This document shows positions 7,160-18,132 of a DNA stretch of 64,000 bases, piece after piece. The first letter of the stretch is position 1. The number at the start of each line of letters is the position of its first letter. The DNA is taken from contig NZ_JAHRCU010000010.1 in the NCBI RefSeq assembly GCF_019083995.1, positions 62,001 to 126,000 on the forward strand, read 5' to 3'. The notes under the pieces are model-generated. The model made no database searches. It was not told the DNA's origin and saw nothing but the letters and a program-made list of their open reading frames with translations. Position numbers and translations under genes: made by a program. The stretch comes from Roseococcus sp. SDR (lineage in GTDB: Bacteria > Pseudomonadota > Alphaproteobacteria > Acetobacterales > Acetobacteraceae).

Positions 7160-7504
7160 TTAGTCGAGCGCCTTCGCGTAGCTCTCCGGGCTGAAGCCGA
7201 CGAGGCGCGTCTGGCCGAGATCGAGCACCGGCCGCTTGATCATGGAGGGCTGGGCCAGCATCAGCGCCACGGCGCGGGCCTCGTCCAGGCCTTCCTTCTC
7301 GGCCTCGGGCAGCTTGCGGAAGGTGGTGCCGGCGCGGTTCAGCAGCTTCTCCCAGCCATGCTCGGCCACCCAGGCGCGCAGCATCTCAGGCGTGACCCCT
7401 TGGGTCTTGTAGTCGTGGAAGGCGTGGGCGATGCCCTTCGCGTCCAGCCAGGCGCGGGCCTTCTTCATGGTGTCGCAGTTCTTGATGCCATGGATCGTGA
7501 TCAT
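7160..7504 (-). CDS. ArsC/Spx-family thioredoxin-fold protein (YffB type)
   Basis: A 114-residue cytoplasmic protein of the arsenate reductase-like family. The start is the ATG at 7504 (MITIHGIKNCDTMKKA). It has the single N-terminal cysteine of the family in KNCDT and the RPVLDLGQTRLVGF segment typical of the YffB branch. The YffB branch has no proven arsenate reductase activity, so no substrate is assigned. It lies 33 bases downstream of a TetR regulator gene in the same direction, but nothing shows a functional link. Confidence 0.85.
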   Translation of the reverse strand: MITIHGIKNCDTMKKARAWLDAKGIAHAFHDYKTQGVTPEMLRAWVAEHGWEKLLNRAGTTFRKLPEAEKEGLDEARAVALMLAQPSMIKRPVLDLGQTRLVGFSPESYAKALD

Positions 7505-7536
7505 GGGCGGATGTGTGGCACCGAAGGCGCCCGGCA

Positions 7537-8076
7537 TCAAACCCGGATCAGGCTCGCGATGTCGTCGCGCAGGACGGACCATTGTCCGGCGTCGAGCTGC
7601 GCCAGGCCGAAATGGCGGAGCAGGACGGCGCCCTCGATGGCGAGCAGGGCGAGGCGCAGCGCCCGGCCGGCCGCGCCCGCCTCGAAAAGGCCCGCGAAGC
7701 GCTCGGCATACCAGGCGCGGACGGCGTGGAGCTGCTCGGGGTGCTGGAGCAGGGCGGCGAGCAGGGCGGCGCCGCGCGCCGGGCTGTCATCGGTCGCGTC
7801 CAGCGAGAGGGCGAGATGCGCGGCCATATGGGCGGCGAGGCTCTCCTGCCCGTCCAGTTCGGCAGCGAGGCCTATGGCGTAGTCCTGGAACCAGCGGTCC
7901 AGCATGGCGCCGATCATCGCCTCCTTGGTGCCGAAGCAGGACTGGACGCCGCCCTTGCTGATGCCGGCGGCCTGGGCCACGGCCTCGATGGTGAGCGCCG
8001 CGGCGCCGCGCTCGGCCACGATGCGCTCGGCGAGTGCGAGGACCTGGTCGCGGTTGATGCTCGGGCGGCGTCCCAT
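7537..8076 (-). CDS. TetR/AcrR family transcriptional regulator
   Basis: A 179-residue DNA-binding repressor-type protein. The start is the ATG at 8076 (MGRRPSINRDQVLALAERIV). The N-terminal helix-turn-helix is clear (LTIEAVAQAAGISKGGVQSCFGTKEAM), followed by an all-helical ligand domain like that of YjdC/TetR_C regulators. It is divergent from a SugE-type small multidrug resistance exporter, and the 111-base spacer contains an AT-rich inverted repeat built on TACGTACGTA. This arrangement strongly suggests that it represses the exporter gene and itself, with the exporter's substrate or a related compound as inducer. That regulatory role is inference from layout. Confidence 0.9.
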   Translation of the reverse strand: MGRRPSINRDQVLALAERIVAERGAAALTIEAVAQAAGISKGGVQSCFGTKEAMIGAMLDRWFQDYAIGLAAELDGQESLAAHMAAHLALSLDATDDSPARGAALLAALLQHPEQLHAVRAWYAERFAGLFEAGAAGRALRLALLAIEGAVLLRHFGLAQLDAGQWSVLRDDIASLIRV

Positions 8077-8094
8077 GGGGCGGCTCCAGTTTTT

Positions 8095-8137
8095 CCGTAC
8101 GTACGTATTGCAATAATAAAAATACGTGTGTATGTCA
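8095..8137. promoter_or_regulatory. Probable TetR operator between the regulator and the SugE-like exporter
   Basis: CCGTACGTACGTATT (8095-8109) and AATACGTGTGTATG (8121-8134) form a long imperfect inverted repeat around an AT-rich centre in an otherwise GC-rich region. TTGCAA at 8108-8113 could serve as a -35 element for the rightward exporter gene, which would place the operator across its promoter. TetR family regulators usually bind such palindromes in the divergent spacer. Confidence 0.6.
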
Positions 8138-8187
8138 AATCCAGGAGCGCGGCCCAGCGGCCGCCCTGGAATGAAGGAGTTGTCGTC

Positions 8188-8505
8188 GTGAACTGGATCT
8201 ATCTCGTCATGGCCGGGCTCTTCGAGATCGGCTGGCCGGTCGGGCTGAAGATGGCGCAGGTGCCGGGCACGCGCGCCCTGGGCATCGTCATCGCCATCCT
8301 CTTCATGGGGATCAGCGGCCTGCTGCTCTGGCTGGCGCAGCGGACCATTCCGATGGGCACGGCCTATGCGGTCTGGACCGGCATCGGCGCGGCGGGAACC
8401 TTCCTGGTCGGGGTGATGGTCTATAATGACCCCGCCTCGGTGATGCGCTTCGCCGGTGTGGCGCTGATCATCGCGGGCGTGGTGACGCTGAAGCTCGCGC
8501 ATTGA
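8188..8505 (+). CDS. Small multidrug resistance family transporter, SugE/Gdx type
   Basis: A 105-residue inner-membrane exporter with four transmembrane helices. The start is GTG at 8188, eight bases after AAGGAG; the sequence opens MNWIYLVMAGLFEIGWPVGLK, with the conserved membrane glutamate E13. The signature GTAYAVWTGIGAAGTFLVG matches the SugE/Gdx branch, whose studied members export guanidinium or quaternary ammonium compounds. A branch call rests on this motif and the W-P-V-G-L-K segment; EmrE-type drug export is less likely. It is divergent from a TetR regulator with a palindromic operator between. Family members often work as homodimers, and no second SMR gene is adjacent, so this is likely a homodimer. 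Confidence 0.92.
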   Translation: MNWIYLVMAGLFEIGWPVGLKMAQVPGTRALGIVIAILFMGISGLLLWLAQRTIPMGTAYAVWTGIGAAGTFLVGVMVYNDPASVMRFAGVALIIAGVVTLKLAH

Positions 8506-8524
8506 GGCGCGAGCCAGGCTCAGC

Positions 8525-9238
8525 TCAGCGCGGCGGCGGGTAGCGCGTGCCGCCCACCACATCGTCCAGCGCGACCTTCGACCAGTCGAAGCCCGTCACC
8601 TCGCGGCTTTTCCGCACCAGGATCTCGCTGTGGCAGTAGAGCTCGGTCACCGGCTGGTGGCGCAGATAGGGCTCGGCCTCGGGGCCGAAGAAGCCGGCGA
8701 TGGGGTTGCTCATTCCCGCATCCACCAGGTCGAAGCCCAGCGCCTCGTTGAAGAGGGCGCGCAGGCCCATCTCGGAGAACTGGAAGAAGTGCCAGGGCCG
8801 CTCATGCGAGGAGAAGGAGAAATGCGTCTCCACGAAGACATGGCCGCCGAGCTTGAGCATCTTCTGGATCTCGACGGCGGCGACCCAGGGCATGTGCAGA
8901 TGCTCGAAGACGGCGGAGCAGAAGATGAGGTCGAAGCGCTGATCGGGGGCGAAATAGGTGGAGAGGCGGTGGATGTCGCCCACCACATCCACATTCTCGC
9001 CCGCGTAGAAGTCGAAGCCGGTGTACTGCGCCTCGCTGAAATGGCCGCGCAGGTTGATGCCGGTGACGTTGCGCGCGCCGATCTCGAGAATATTGAGGCC
9101 GGGCTTGTTGAAGGCCTGGCTGAGATAGCCGATCCATTGGCCGTGGCTGACCCGCGCGGGCGGCGCGATCTGGCTGCGGCGCGCGCGGAAGGGCAGGGTG
9201 GCGAGCGCGCCGTAGAGGCGGGCGAGGCGGGCGCTCAC
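8525..9238 (-). CDS. Class I SAM-dependent methyltransferase
   Basis: A 237-residue soluble methyltransferase. Motif I is [14 protein letters not shown], followed by [15 protein letters not shown] and the SAVFEHL segment typical of the Methyltransf_11/23 group. The substrate cannot be predicted. I take the GTG at 9238 as the start because it makes a GTGA overlap with the guaA stop codon, which implies translational coupling; another GTG six bases earlier is possible. It is the last gene of the long leftward guaB-to-guaA block. The C-terminus contains histidine- and tyrosine-rich sequence without a recognisable second domain. Confidence 0.8.
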   Translation of the reverse strand: MSARLARLYGALATLPFRARRSQIAPPARVSHGQWIGYLSQAFNKPGLNILEIGARNVTGINLRGHFSEAQYTGFDFYAGENVDVVGDIHRLSTYFAPDQRFDLIFCSAVFEHLHMPWVAAVEIQKMLKLGGHVFVETHFSFSSHERPWHFFQFSEMGLRALFNEALGFDLVDAGMSNPIAGFFGPEAEPYLRHQPVTELYCHSEILVRKSREVTGFDWSKVALDDVVGGTRYPPPR

Positions 9239-10803
9239 TCCCACTCGATCGTCCCCGGCGGCTTGCTGGTGATGTCGTAGGTCACGCGGTTGATGCCGCG
9301 CACCTCGTTCACGATGCGGTTGGAGACGCGGCTCAGGAACTCCATCGAGAAGGGATAGACATCGGCCGTCATCCCATCCGTGCTGGTCACCGCACGCAGC
9401 GCGCAGGCCTGGTCATAGGTGCGGCCATCGCCCATCACGCCCACGGTGCGCACCGGCAGCAGCACGGCGAAGGCCTGCCAGATCGCGTCATAGAGGCCGG
9501 CGTTGCGGATCTCCTCGAGGTAGATCACGTCCACCTTGCGGAGAAGGTCGGCCTTCTCGCGCGTCACCTCGCCCGGGATGCGGATGGCAAGCCCCGGGCC
9601 GGGGAAGGGGTGGCGGCCCACGATCTCCTCGGGGATGGAGAGCTCGCGGCCGAGGGCGCGGACCTCGTCCTTGAAGAGTTCGCGCAGCGGCTCCACCAGC
9701 TGCATGCGCATGCCCTCGGGCAGGCCGCCGACATTGTGGTGGGACTTGATGGTCACCGAAGGCCCGCCGGTGGCGGAGACGCTCTCGATCACATCGGGGT
9801 AGAGCGTGCCCTGGGCCAGGAAATCGGCGCCGCCGAGCTTGTTCTGCTCCTCCTCGAAGACCTCGATGAAGAGGCGGCCGATGATCTTGCGCTTCTGCTC
9901 GGGGTCGGTGACGCCGGAGAGCTGGCCGAGAAACAGCTCGCTCGCGTCGCGATGCACCAGCTTGATGTTGAAGCGCTCGCGGAAGGTCTTCACCACCTGC
10001 TCGCTCTCATTGGCGCGCATCAGGCCGTGATCCACATAGATGCAGGTGAGCTGCTCGCCGATCGCCTCATGGATCAGCACCGCCGCCACCGAGGAATCCA
10101 CGCCGCCCGAAAGGCCGCAGATGACGCGGCCCTGGCCCACCTGGGCGCGGATCTTGGCGATGGTCTCGGCGCGGTAGCCGGCCATGGTCCAGTCGCCGGT
10201 GCAGCCGCAGACACCATGGGTGAAGTTGCGCAGCAATTGCGCGCCATGCGGCGTGTGCACCACCTCGGGGTGGAACATGGTGCCGTAATAGCGGCGGGCA
10301 TCATCGGCGATCAGCGCGAAGGGCGCGCCCTCGCTCTCGGCGACCACGCGGAAGCCGGGCGGCAGCACGGTGATGCGGTCGCCATGGCTCATCCAGACCG
10401 TCTCCAGCGCGCCCTTGGCCCAGACGCCCTGGGTCAGCGGGCAATCGCCGGTGACGGTGACGACGGCGCGGCCGAATTCGCGCGCATGCCCGCCCTCGAC
10501 CGTGCCGCCCAGCTGATGCGCCAGCGTCTGCTGGCCGTAGCAGATGCCGAGGATGGGCAGGCCCGAGGCGAAGGCATAATCCGGCGCGCGGGGGCTTTCG
10601 CCCTCGGTGACACTCGCCGGGCCGCCGGAGAAGATGATGCCCTTCGGCGCGAAGGCGCGGATGCGCGCCTCAGGTGCCGCGTTATAGGGCCAGATCTCGC
10701 AATAGACGCCGCTCTCGCGCAGGCGGCGCGCGATGAGCTGCGTCACCTGGCTGCCGAAATCGAGGATGAGGATGCGGTCGTGCTGGGCGGGGGTGCTGGT
10801 CAT
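9235..10803 (-). CDS. guaA: GMP synthase (glutamine-hydrolysing)
   Basis: Converts XMP to GMP in purine synthesis using glutamine and ATP. The 522-residue protein has the class I glutamine amidotransferase domain first (C88 in GICYGQQ, and FHPEVVHT for the His/Glu of the triad), then the ATP pyrophosphatase domain with the PP-loop [13 protein letters not shown], then the dimerisation domain ending in KPPGTIEWE. The start at 10803 ([10 protein letters not shown]) fits the family; an in-frame ATG five codons upstream is possible. guaB is encoded further upstream on the same strand, so both steps from IMP to GMP are in one block, separated by four unrelated genes. Confidence 0.97.
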   Translation of the reverse strand: MTSTPAQHDRILILDFGSQVTQLIARRLRESGVYCEIWPYNAAPEARIRAFAPKGIIFSGGPASVTEGESPRAPDYAFASGLPILGICYGQQTLAHQLGGTVEGGHAREFGRAVVTVTGDCPLTQGVWAKGALETVWMSHGDRITVLPPGFRVVAESEGAPFALIADDARRYYGTMFHPEVVHTPHGAQLLRNFTHGVCGCTGDWTMAGYRAETIAKIRAQVGQGRVICGLSGGVDSSVAAVLIHEAIGEQLTCIYVDHGLMRANESEQVVKTFRERFNIKLVHRDASELFLGQLSGVTDPEQKRKIIGRLFIEVFEEEQNKLGGADFLAQGTLYPDVIESVSATGGPSVTIKSHHNVGGLPEGMRMQLVEPLRELFKDEVRALGRELSIPEEIVGRHPFPGPGLAIRIPGEVTREKADLLRKVDVIYLEEIRNAGLYDAIWQAFAVLLPVRTVGVMGDGRTYDQACALRAVTSTDGMTADVYPFSMEFLSRVSNRIVNEVRGINRVTYDITSKPPGTIEWE

Positions 10804-10858
10804 GGGGCTGCCCACCATGATGCGGGCGCGGCGTCAAGACCGGATGCGAAAAGGCGCC

Positions 10859-10922
10859 GCCCTCTCGCGCTCTCCCGCCAGGGTGAAAGCCTGCGTGGCT
10901 TTCACCAGTTTCCTGGACCTTC
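10859..10922 (+). repeat. Two-hairpin intergenic repeat, copy 5, truncated and overlapping the bla 3' end
   Basis: Hairpin A is reduced to its right half (GCCCTCTCGCGC at 10859-10870, matching copy 4). Hairpin B is GGTGAAAGCC (10882-10891) paired with GGCTTTCACC (10897-10906), with the flank CAGTTTCCTGGACCTTC like other copies. The beta-lactamase stop codon lies inside the hairpin B stem, so the repeat both ends the reading frame and probably terminates transcription. Confidence 0.7.
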
Positions 10923-11729
10923 GATTCCAGCCAGGAGGCGCGCGACATCGGCGAGCGCCGCGTCGCGGGCGGCGGGCGGTGCCGCGGACTCGGTGAGGAA
11001 GGCCGCCACCACCCAGGGCGCGGCCCCGGGCGGCCAGAGCAGGCCGACCACATTGCTGGTGCCATGCGCGGCACCGCCCGTGCGGTCGCCCACGCGCCAG
11101 CCGGCCGGCACGCCAGCGCGCAGCCGCGCGCCGCCCGTCGTGTTGCCCTCCAGCCAGCCGAGCCAGCGGGCGCGGGCCGGCGGCGCCAGCACATCGCCCA
11201 GTGCCAGGCGGGTGAGGGTGGCCACCATCGCCTCGGGCGTGGTCGTGTCGCGCGGATCGCCGGGCCGGGCCTCGTTCAACGCGGGCTCGGTGCGGTCGAG
11301 GCGCGTCACCCCGTCACCGATGCCGCGCAGCCAGGATGTCAGCCCGGCGGGGCCGCCCACCACGCCCAGCAGCAGGTTGGCCGCCGTGTTGTCGCTGATC
11401 GTCATGATGGCGGCGCAGAGCTCATCCAGGCTCAGGCTCCCGCCCGCATGCCGCTCCGTGACGGGCGACCAGGGCACCAGCTCGCGCGGGATGGAGAGGC
11501 GGCGGGCCATGTCGGGCGCCTCCGCCAGCACGGCGGCCGAGAGCAGCGCCTTGAAGGTGCTGGCCATGGGGAAGCGCTCGCCCGCGCGATGGGCCAGCAC
11601 ACGCCCGCCCTGGCGCGCCATGACGCCGAGCCGGCCGCCCACGCGGGCCTCGATGGCGGCGATCCCCTCTGCGAAGGCTGGGCGCGGGGCAAGGGCCGCC
11701 AGCAGCGGCAGGGCGCGGCGGGCCAACAT
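10902..11729 (-). CDS. Class A beta-lactamase with an RTG active-site triad
   Basis: A secreted serine beta-lactamase of 275 residues that hydrolyses penicillins or related drugs. The signal peptide is MLARRALPLLAALAPRPAFA. All class A elements are present: S57-T-F-K60, S112-D-N114, E148 with N152 in RTEPALNEA, and R216-T-G in the third box where most enzymes have KTG. Arg at that box is known from the carbenicillinase (PSE/CARB) group, but overall grouping cannot be settled by eye. It is two bases downstream of an acetyltransferase gene and 98 bases upstream of guaA. The last residues (GPGNW) and stop are encoded by an intergenic repeat. It is likely a resident chromosomal gene, as no mobile element flanks it. 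Confidence 0.92.
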   Translation of the reverse strand: MLARRALPLLAALAPRPAFAEGIAAIEARVGGRLGVMARQGGRVLAHRAGERFPMASTFKALLSAAVLAEAPDMARRLSIPRELVPWSPVTERHAGGSLSLDELCAAIMTISDNTAANLLLGVVGGPAGLTSWLRGIGDGVTRLDRTEPALNEARPGDPRDTTTPEAMVATLTRLALGDVLAPPARARWLGWLEGNTTGGARLRAGVPAGWRVGDRTGGAAHGTSNVVGLLWPPGAAPWVVAAFLTESAAPPAARDAALADVARLLAGIEGPGNW

Positions 11730-11731
11730 GG

Positions 11732-12295
11732 TCAGCGCGGCAGCCGGGTGGTGGCCGTCGCCGTCAGCAGGGTGTGGATCGGCTCCCAGGCATAGGCGAG
11801 CTGGGTGGTGCGCTGGCCGGCGAAGGTGAGCGCCTCGCGCGCCACCAGCTTGGCGCCCAGCCGGGCGTAGAACCAGCGCGAGGGGTTGTCCTCCAGCACC
11901 CAGGCGAAGGCGGATTCGGCGCCGAGGGACGCGAGGTGCGAGGCCATGGCGCGCATCAGGCGCCGGCCCACGCCGCGGTCGCGGAAATCATCGAGCAGGT
12001 AGAGCGTCTCCACCTCACCCTCGGCGATGCCGGGGCGGCGGGAGAGGCCGCCGGTGATGAAGCCCACCACGCCGCCGCCCGGGATCTCCTGCCCATCGGC
12101 GATGGCGACGAAGCCGGCATGGCCGCCGCGGCGCTGCAGGATGGCGCGCTCATAATCGAGGCTTTCGCGCTCGGCGGAGAGGGTGGTGAGATAGGCTTCG
12201 GGCAGGATGCCGGCATAGGTGCTGCGCCAGGCGGCGAGGTGGACGCGCGCCATGGCATCGGCATCCCCCGGGCGGGCGCGGCGGATGGTGACCAT
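11732..12295 (-). CDS. GNAT family N-acetyltransferase
   Basis: A 187-residue cytoplasmic acetyltransferase. The start is the ATG at 12295 (MVTIRRARPGD). The acetyl-CoA-binding motif A is VETLYLLDDFRDRGVGRRLM, with motif B in NPSRWFYARLGAKLV. The substrate cannot be predicted. It sits between the RsmB-type methyltransferase gene and the beta-lactamase gene with spacers of 18 and 2 bases, so it is co-transcribed with both. The C-terminal tail TATATTRLPR is low in complexity and probably not structured. Confidence 0.85.
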   Translation of the reverse strand: MVTIRRARPGDADAMARVHLAAWRSTYAGILPEAYLTTLSAERESLDYERAILQRRGGHAGFVAIADGQEIPGGGVVGFITGGLSRRPGIAEGEVETLYLLDDFRDRGVGRRLMRAMASHLASLGAESAFAWVLEDNPSRWFYARLGAKLVAREALTFAGQRTTQLAYAWEPIHTLLTATATTRLPR

Positions 12296-12313
12296 CGGCC
12301 TAAGGCCGGGCGC

Positions 12314-13617
12314 TCACGCCGCCTTCTCCAGGACCGCGCAGAAGAAGCCATCCGTGCCATGCGCGGCCGGGGAGAGCAGCATGTGCTGGCCCTCCACAGG
12401 TGGCGCGTCCGGCAAGCCCGCCTCGACCCAGGCGGTGGCCAGGGGGACCGGGCGGAACGCCGGATTCCGGGCCAGGAAAGCCTCAACCTGCACTTCGTCC
12501 TCCTCGGGCAGCAGTGAGCATGTCGCGAAGACAAGCCTACCCCCGGGGCGGACGAGATGTGCCGATGTTGCGAGAATTTCATCTTGCTTGGCGAGCAGCT
12601 CGGCAAGGTCCTCCGCGCCCGTGCGGCTGCGGGCATCGGGGTTGCGGCGCCAGGTGCCGGTGCCGGTGCAGGGCGCGTCCACCAGCACGCGGTCGAAGGT
12701 CCCGGCGCGGCGCTTCACCCAGCGGTCACCGGCTTCGAGCAGATGCGTCTCGGCATTGTGGACGCCGGCGCGGCGCAAGCGCTTGGCCGCCCCTTCCAGG
12801 CGCGGGGCCGAGACATCGCAGGCCGTCACGCGGCCCTGATTGGCCATGGTGGCGGCCATCGCGAGCGTCTTGCCCGCCGCCCCCGCGCAGTAATCCACGA
12901 CGCGCATCCCGGGCCGCGCGGCCACCAGGGCCGCGATCAGCTGGCTGCCTTCGTCCTGCACCTCGATGAGGCCGGCCTTGTAGGCGGCGGAGCCGGTGAT
13001 GGGCGTGCGGTGCGGCAGGCGCAGGCCCCAGGGGGAATGGGGCGTGGTCTCGGAGATCAGGCCCTCGGCGCGCAGCGCGGCCTGTGCGGCCTCGCGCGTC
13101 GTCTTGAGCAGGTTCACGCGCAGGTCGAGCGGGGCGGTCGCCTCCATGGCGCGGGCCTCGGTTTCCAGCGTGGCGCCGAAGCGGGTGGCGAGGCCGGGGA
13201 GCGCCCAGTCCGGCAGGTTCAGGCGTGGGCCGTCCGGCATCTCCTTGCCCATGAGCGGCTTGCCCACGAGCTGTTCGGCGACGCCCATCTCGCCCGCATC
13301 GAGCGGGCCCGCGCTGTAGCGGCCGCCGTCAAACAGGCGCGCGGCCTCGTTCGGCTTGCGCTTCTCGGCCAGCAGAAGGAAGGCCAGCACCAGCAGGCGC
13401 GGCGTCAGGCGCGCGCCGGTCTGCCCGATCCACCATTCGAGGCGCAGGCGCTGGCGCAGCACACCCCAGGCGAGGTCCGAGACGGCGCGGCGGTCACCAC
13501 CGCCGATGTAGCGGCGCGCCCGGAAGAAATCGGCGCTGATCGCATCCGCCGGGCGGCGCGGCTGGTCCAGGACCGCGTAAAGCAGGTCGATCGCGGCGGA
13601 GAGACGGCCCTCGGGTG

Positions 13618-13621
<4 letters not shown>
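12314..13621 (-). CDS. RsmB/NOP family RNA (cytosine-C5) methyltransferase
   Basis: A 435-residue enzyme that methylates a cytosine in RNA, most likely 16S rRNA. An N-terminal NusB-like helical region (about residues 1-120) is followed by the catalytic domain with VVDYCAGAAGKTLAMA (SAM binding), DAPCTGTGTWRRNPD (motif IV cysteine) and FATCSLLPEEDE (motif VI catalytic cysteine). The start ATG at 13621 overlaps the upstream dehalogenase stop codon as ATGA, which points to coupled translation. Whether it is the true RsmB (position 967) or a paralogue such as RsmF cannot be told without alignment. Confidence 0.92.
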
Positions 13622-15856
<2,235 letters not shown>

Positions 15857-15976
15857 TTAACCGCGCGCGCCGCGCGCGTAAAGGAGTCTTGGTGCCCTCA
15901 AGCGCCGGGCGCGCGCTCCGCGCGCTTGGCTTCGCGCCGCGGCGGGTGCGCTGGATGGGAGGTCCGTCGGGGCGCG

Positions 15977-15995
15977 CCGCGCGCTTTGCGCGCGG
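15977..15995 (-). terminator. GC-rich hairpin downstream of rlmE
   Basis: CCGCGCGC-TTT-GCGCGCGG forms a perfect 8-bp stem about 80 bases after the rlmE stop codon on the minus strand. There is no U-tract, so terminator function is tentative. Two similar GC-only palindromes lie at about 15861-15878 and 15909-15926 in the same 265-base spacer, which has no gene. Confidence 0.35.
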
Positions 15996-16076
15996 ATTCC
16001 GTGGGGTGTGTGCGTGATTTTGTCGGCCTGGTCTTGCGGCGGGCGCCCCTGCGCGCGGGGCTGCCCTGCGTCGGCG

Positions 16077-16760
16077 TCAGCCCTTGAAGCCGGTGGCCAC
16101 CACGTAGAGCTCGCTGCTGTCCTTGCGGCTGGCCGGCGGCTTCGCGTGGCGGACCACCGCGAAATGGCGGCGGAGGTTTTCCAGCATCGCCTTCTCGCTG
16201 CCGCCCTGGAAGACCTTGGCGACGAAGCCGCCGCCCGGGGCCAGCACCTTCACCGCGAAATCGAGCGCCAGCGAAGCGAGGTCCATGATGCGGAGGTGAT
16301 CCGTCGCCGCATGGCCCGTTGTGTTGGGCGCCATGTCGGAGAGGACGAGATCGGCCGGGCCGCCAAGGGCCTCCAGCACCGCGGCCTCGGTCGCGTCATC
16401 CTGGAAATCGCCCTGCAGGATGGTGGCCCCCGCCAGCGTGTCCATGGGCAGCAGGTCGAGGGCCACGACATGGCCGCGCTCGCCCAGCGTGCGGAGTGCG
16501 ACCTGGCTCCAGCCGCCGGGTGCCGCGCCGAGATCCACCACGCGGGTGCCGGGCTTGAGCAGCTTGAAGCGCTCATCCAGCTCGATCAGCTTGAAGGCGG
16601 CGCGGGAGCGCCAGCCCTGGGCCTGGGCGGCCTTCACATAGGGGTCGTTCAGTTGGCGCAGCAGCCAGCGCTGGCTCGCATTGCTGCGGCTGCGGGCGGT
16701 CTTCACATTGGTGTGGGTGCCGCGCGGGGCGGCGCCCCGCTTGGGCGGCGGTTTGGGCAT
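16077..16760 (-). CDS. rlmE: 23S rRNA (uridine-2'-O) methyltransferase RlmE/FtsJ
   Basis: Methylates the 2'-OH of U2552 in 23S rRNA during large-subunit assembly. The 227-residue protein contains the SAM site VVDLGAAPGGWSQVA, the LSDMAPNTTGH motif with the catalytic aspartate, and the later FVAKVFQGG with the catalytic lysine; the first lysine of the K-D-K-E set is in RAAFKLIELDERF. A basic, proline-rich N-terminal tail of about 25 residues (MPKPPPKRGAAPRGTHTN) is typical of the alphaproteobacterial form. It follows ppx/gppA on the same strand with a 32-base gap, a pairing seen in other alphaproteobacteria. Confidence 0.95.
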   Translation of the reverse strand: MPKPPPKRGAAPRGTHTNVKTARSRSNASQRWLLRQLNDPYVKAAQAQGWRSRAAFKLIELDERFKLLKPGTRVVDLGAAPGGWSQVALRTLGERGHVVALDLLPMDTLAGATILQGDFQDDATEAAVLEALGGPADLVLSDMAPNTTGHAATDHLRIMDLASLALDFAVKVLAPGGGFVAKVFQGGSEKAMLENLRRHFAVVRHAKPPASRKDSSELYVVATGFKG

Positions 16761-16792
16761 GGGCTGGGTTTAGAGCAGTTCCGCGGCCCTTC

Positions 16793-17866
16793 CTATCGGC
16801 CGGGCATCCGGTCCCCGCGCATCAGGCGCATCAGCATGCCCTCGCGCAGGCCGCGATCGGCGACGGTGAGCTCGCCGAGCGGCCAGAGCTGGCGGATGGC
16901 GGCATAGACGGCGCAGCCGGGCAGCACGAAATCCGCGCGCTCGGGCCCGACGCAGGGATGGGCGGCGAGCCCCTTGCGGCCCATGGCGAAGAGCTGTTCG
17001 AGGGCGGCATCCGCGGCCTCGGCGTTCAGCCGCGTGCCGTCCACCAGCTGGCGGCGATATTTGGGCAGCGCCATGACGACGCCGGCGAGCGTGGTGACGG
17101 TGCCGGAGGTGCCGATGAGGCGCACGCCGCCCGCGCGGATCTCCTGGCCGATGCAGTGCAGCCGGTCGAAATCGGCCAGCCGCGCATGGATGTCCTCCAC
17201 CACCGCCGCGAATCCGTGCGGCGAGAAGCAGTCGCCGCCCTCGCGCTCGGCCAGCGTCACCACGCCGCAGGGAATCGAGATGTAGCCGATCAGCTCCGGT
17301 CGGGGGCCGGTGCGGATCCAGGCGATTTCGGTGCTGCCGCCGCCAATGTCGAAGAGGATGGCGCGGCGGTCCCCGGGCTCCAGGAGGGGCGCGCAGCTCT
17401 CCATCGCCAGCTCCGCTTCCTCGCGGGGCGAGATGATGCGGGGGCTGAGGCCGGTTTCGCGCGCGGCGCGGGCCAGGAAGGCCGGGCCATTGGCGGCGCG
17501 GCGGCAGGCCTCGGTGGCGACGGCGGCCAGGCGGCGCACCGGGCGGCGGTGCAGGCGCTCGGCGCAGGCCGAAAGGGCGGAGATGGTGCGCTCCATCGCC
17601 GCGTCCGACAGCGCGCCGGTGCCGGCGAGCCCTTCGCCCAGGCGGACGATGCGCGAGAAGCTGTCCACCACGCGGAAGCCGTGGCGGGTGGGGGCGCCGA
17701 TGAGCAGGCGGCAATTATTGGTGCCGAGGTCCAGCGCCGCGAACAAGGCGGGGGGCGGGCCAAAGGACGGACCATGTGGGCCGTGGCGGGGGAGGAGGGC
17801 ACTCATCGGGGGGATGACGGGTCCTGCGGGGGCGATGCTGTCATGATCGTGAAGCAGGGCTGTCAT
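16793..17866 (-). CDS. Ppx/GppA family exopolyphosphatase/pppGpp phosphatase
   Basis: A cytoplasmic phosphatase of the ASKHA fold that acts on polyphosphate or guanosine pentaphosphate. Family motifs are ALDLGTNNCRLLIG (phosphate 1), ILFDIGGGSTEIAW (phosphate 2) and the GTSGTVTTLAGV segment. The protein is the short, two-domain form (about 337-357 residues) without the HD domain of long Ppx enzymes. Two starts are possible: ATG 17866, used here, and ATG 17806; neither has a strong ribosome site. It precedes rlmE on the same strand. Ppx and GppA activities cannot be separated by sequence here. Confidence 0.88.
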   Translation of the reverse strand: MTALLHDHDSIAPAGPVIPPMSALLPRHGPHGPSFGPPPALFAALDLGTNNCRLLIGAPTRHGFRVVDSFSRIVRLGEGLAGTGALSDAAMERTISALSACAERLHRRPVRRLAAVATEACRRAANGPAFLARAARETGLSPRIISPREEAELAMESCAPLLEPGDRRAILFDIGGGSTEIAWIRTGPRPELIGYISIPCGVVTLAEREGGDCFSPHGFAAVVEDIHARLADFDRLHCIGQEIRAGGVRLIGTSGTVTTLAGVVMALPKYRRQLVDGTRLNAEAADAALEQLFAMGRKGLAAHPCVGPERADFVLPGCAVYAAIRQLWPLGELTVADRGLREGMLMRLMRGDRMPGR

Positions 17867-17938
17867 CGCAAGCGGGAAGTGCGCTTGGCAAGTGCGAAAT
17901 GCGGTGGTAGGACGCCCGCCAGCCGAGCGAAGGCCGCT

Positions 17939-18012
17939 TGGGGGATAGTTTAACGGTAGAACTTCCGACTCTGACTCGGACAGTCTTGGTTCGAATCCAG
18001 GTCCCCCAGCCA
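17939..18012 (+). tRNA. tRNA-Gln (anticodon CTG)
   Basis: A full cloverleaf can be drawn: acceptor stem TGGGGGA with TCCCCCA, D-arm with AGTTTAACGGTAGA, anticodon stem TCCGA/TCGGA enclosing CTCTGAC (anticodon CTG, reading CAG glutamine), and T-arm GGTTCGAATCC. CCA is encoded. It is divergent from ppx/gppA, with only 72 bases between, and 120 bases ahead of a Bug receptor gene. No integrase or attachment-site duplication is next to it. Confidence 0.96.
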
Positions 18013-18132
18013 TCGCCCGCCTGATCTCCTGAAAATCGAGCGAAAACCACCACTTGGGGCCCCATGCCCCTAGCCGCCGGCCGTGTTTCCCTGCTTCCAT
18101 GGGCGCAAGCAAGAACCGGAAGGAAGCACGCC

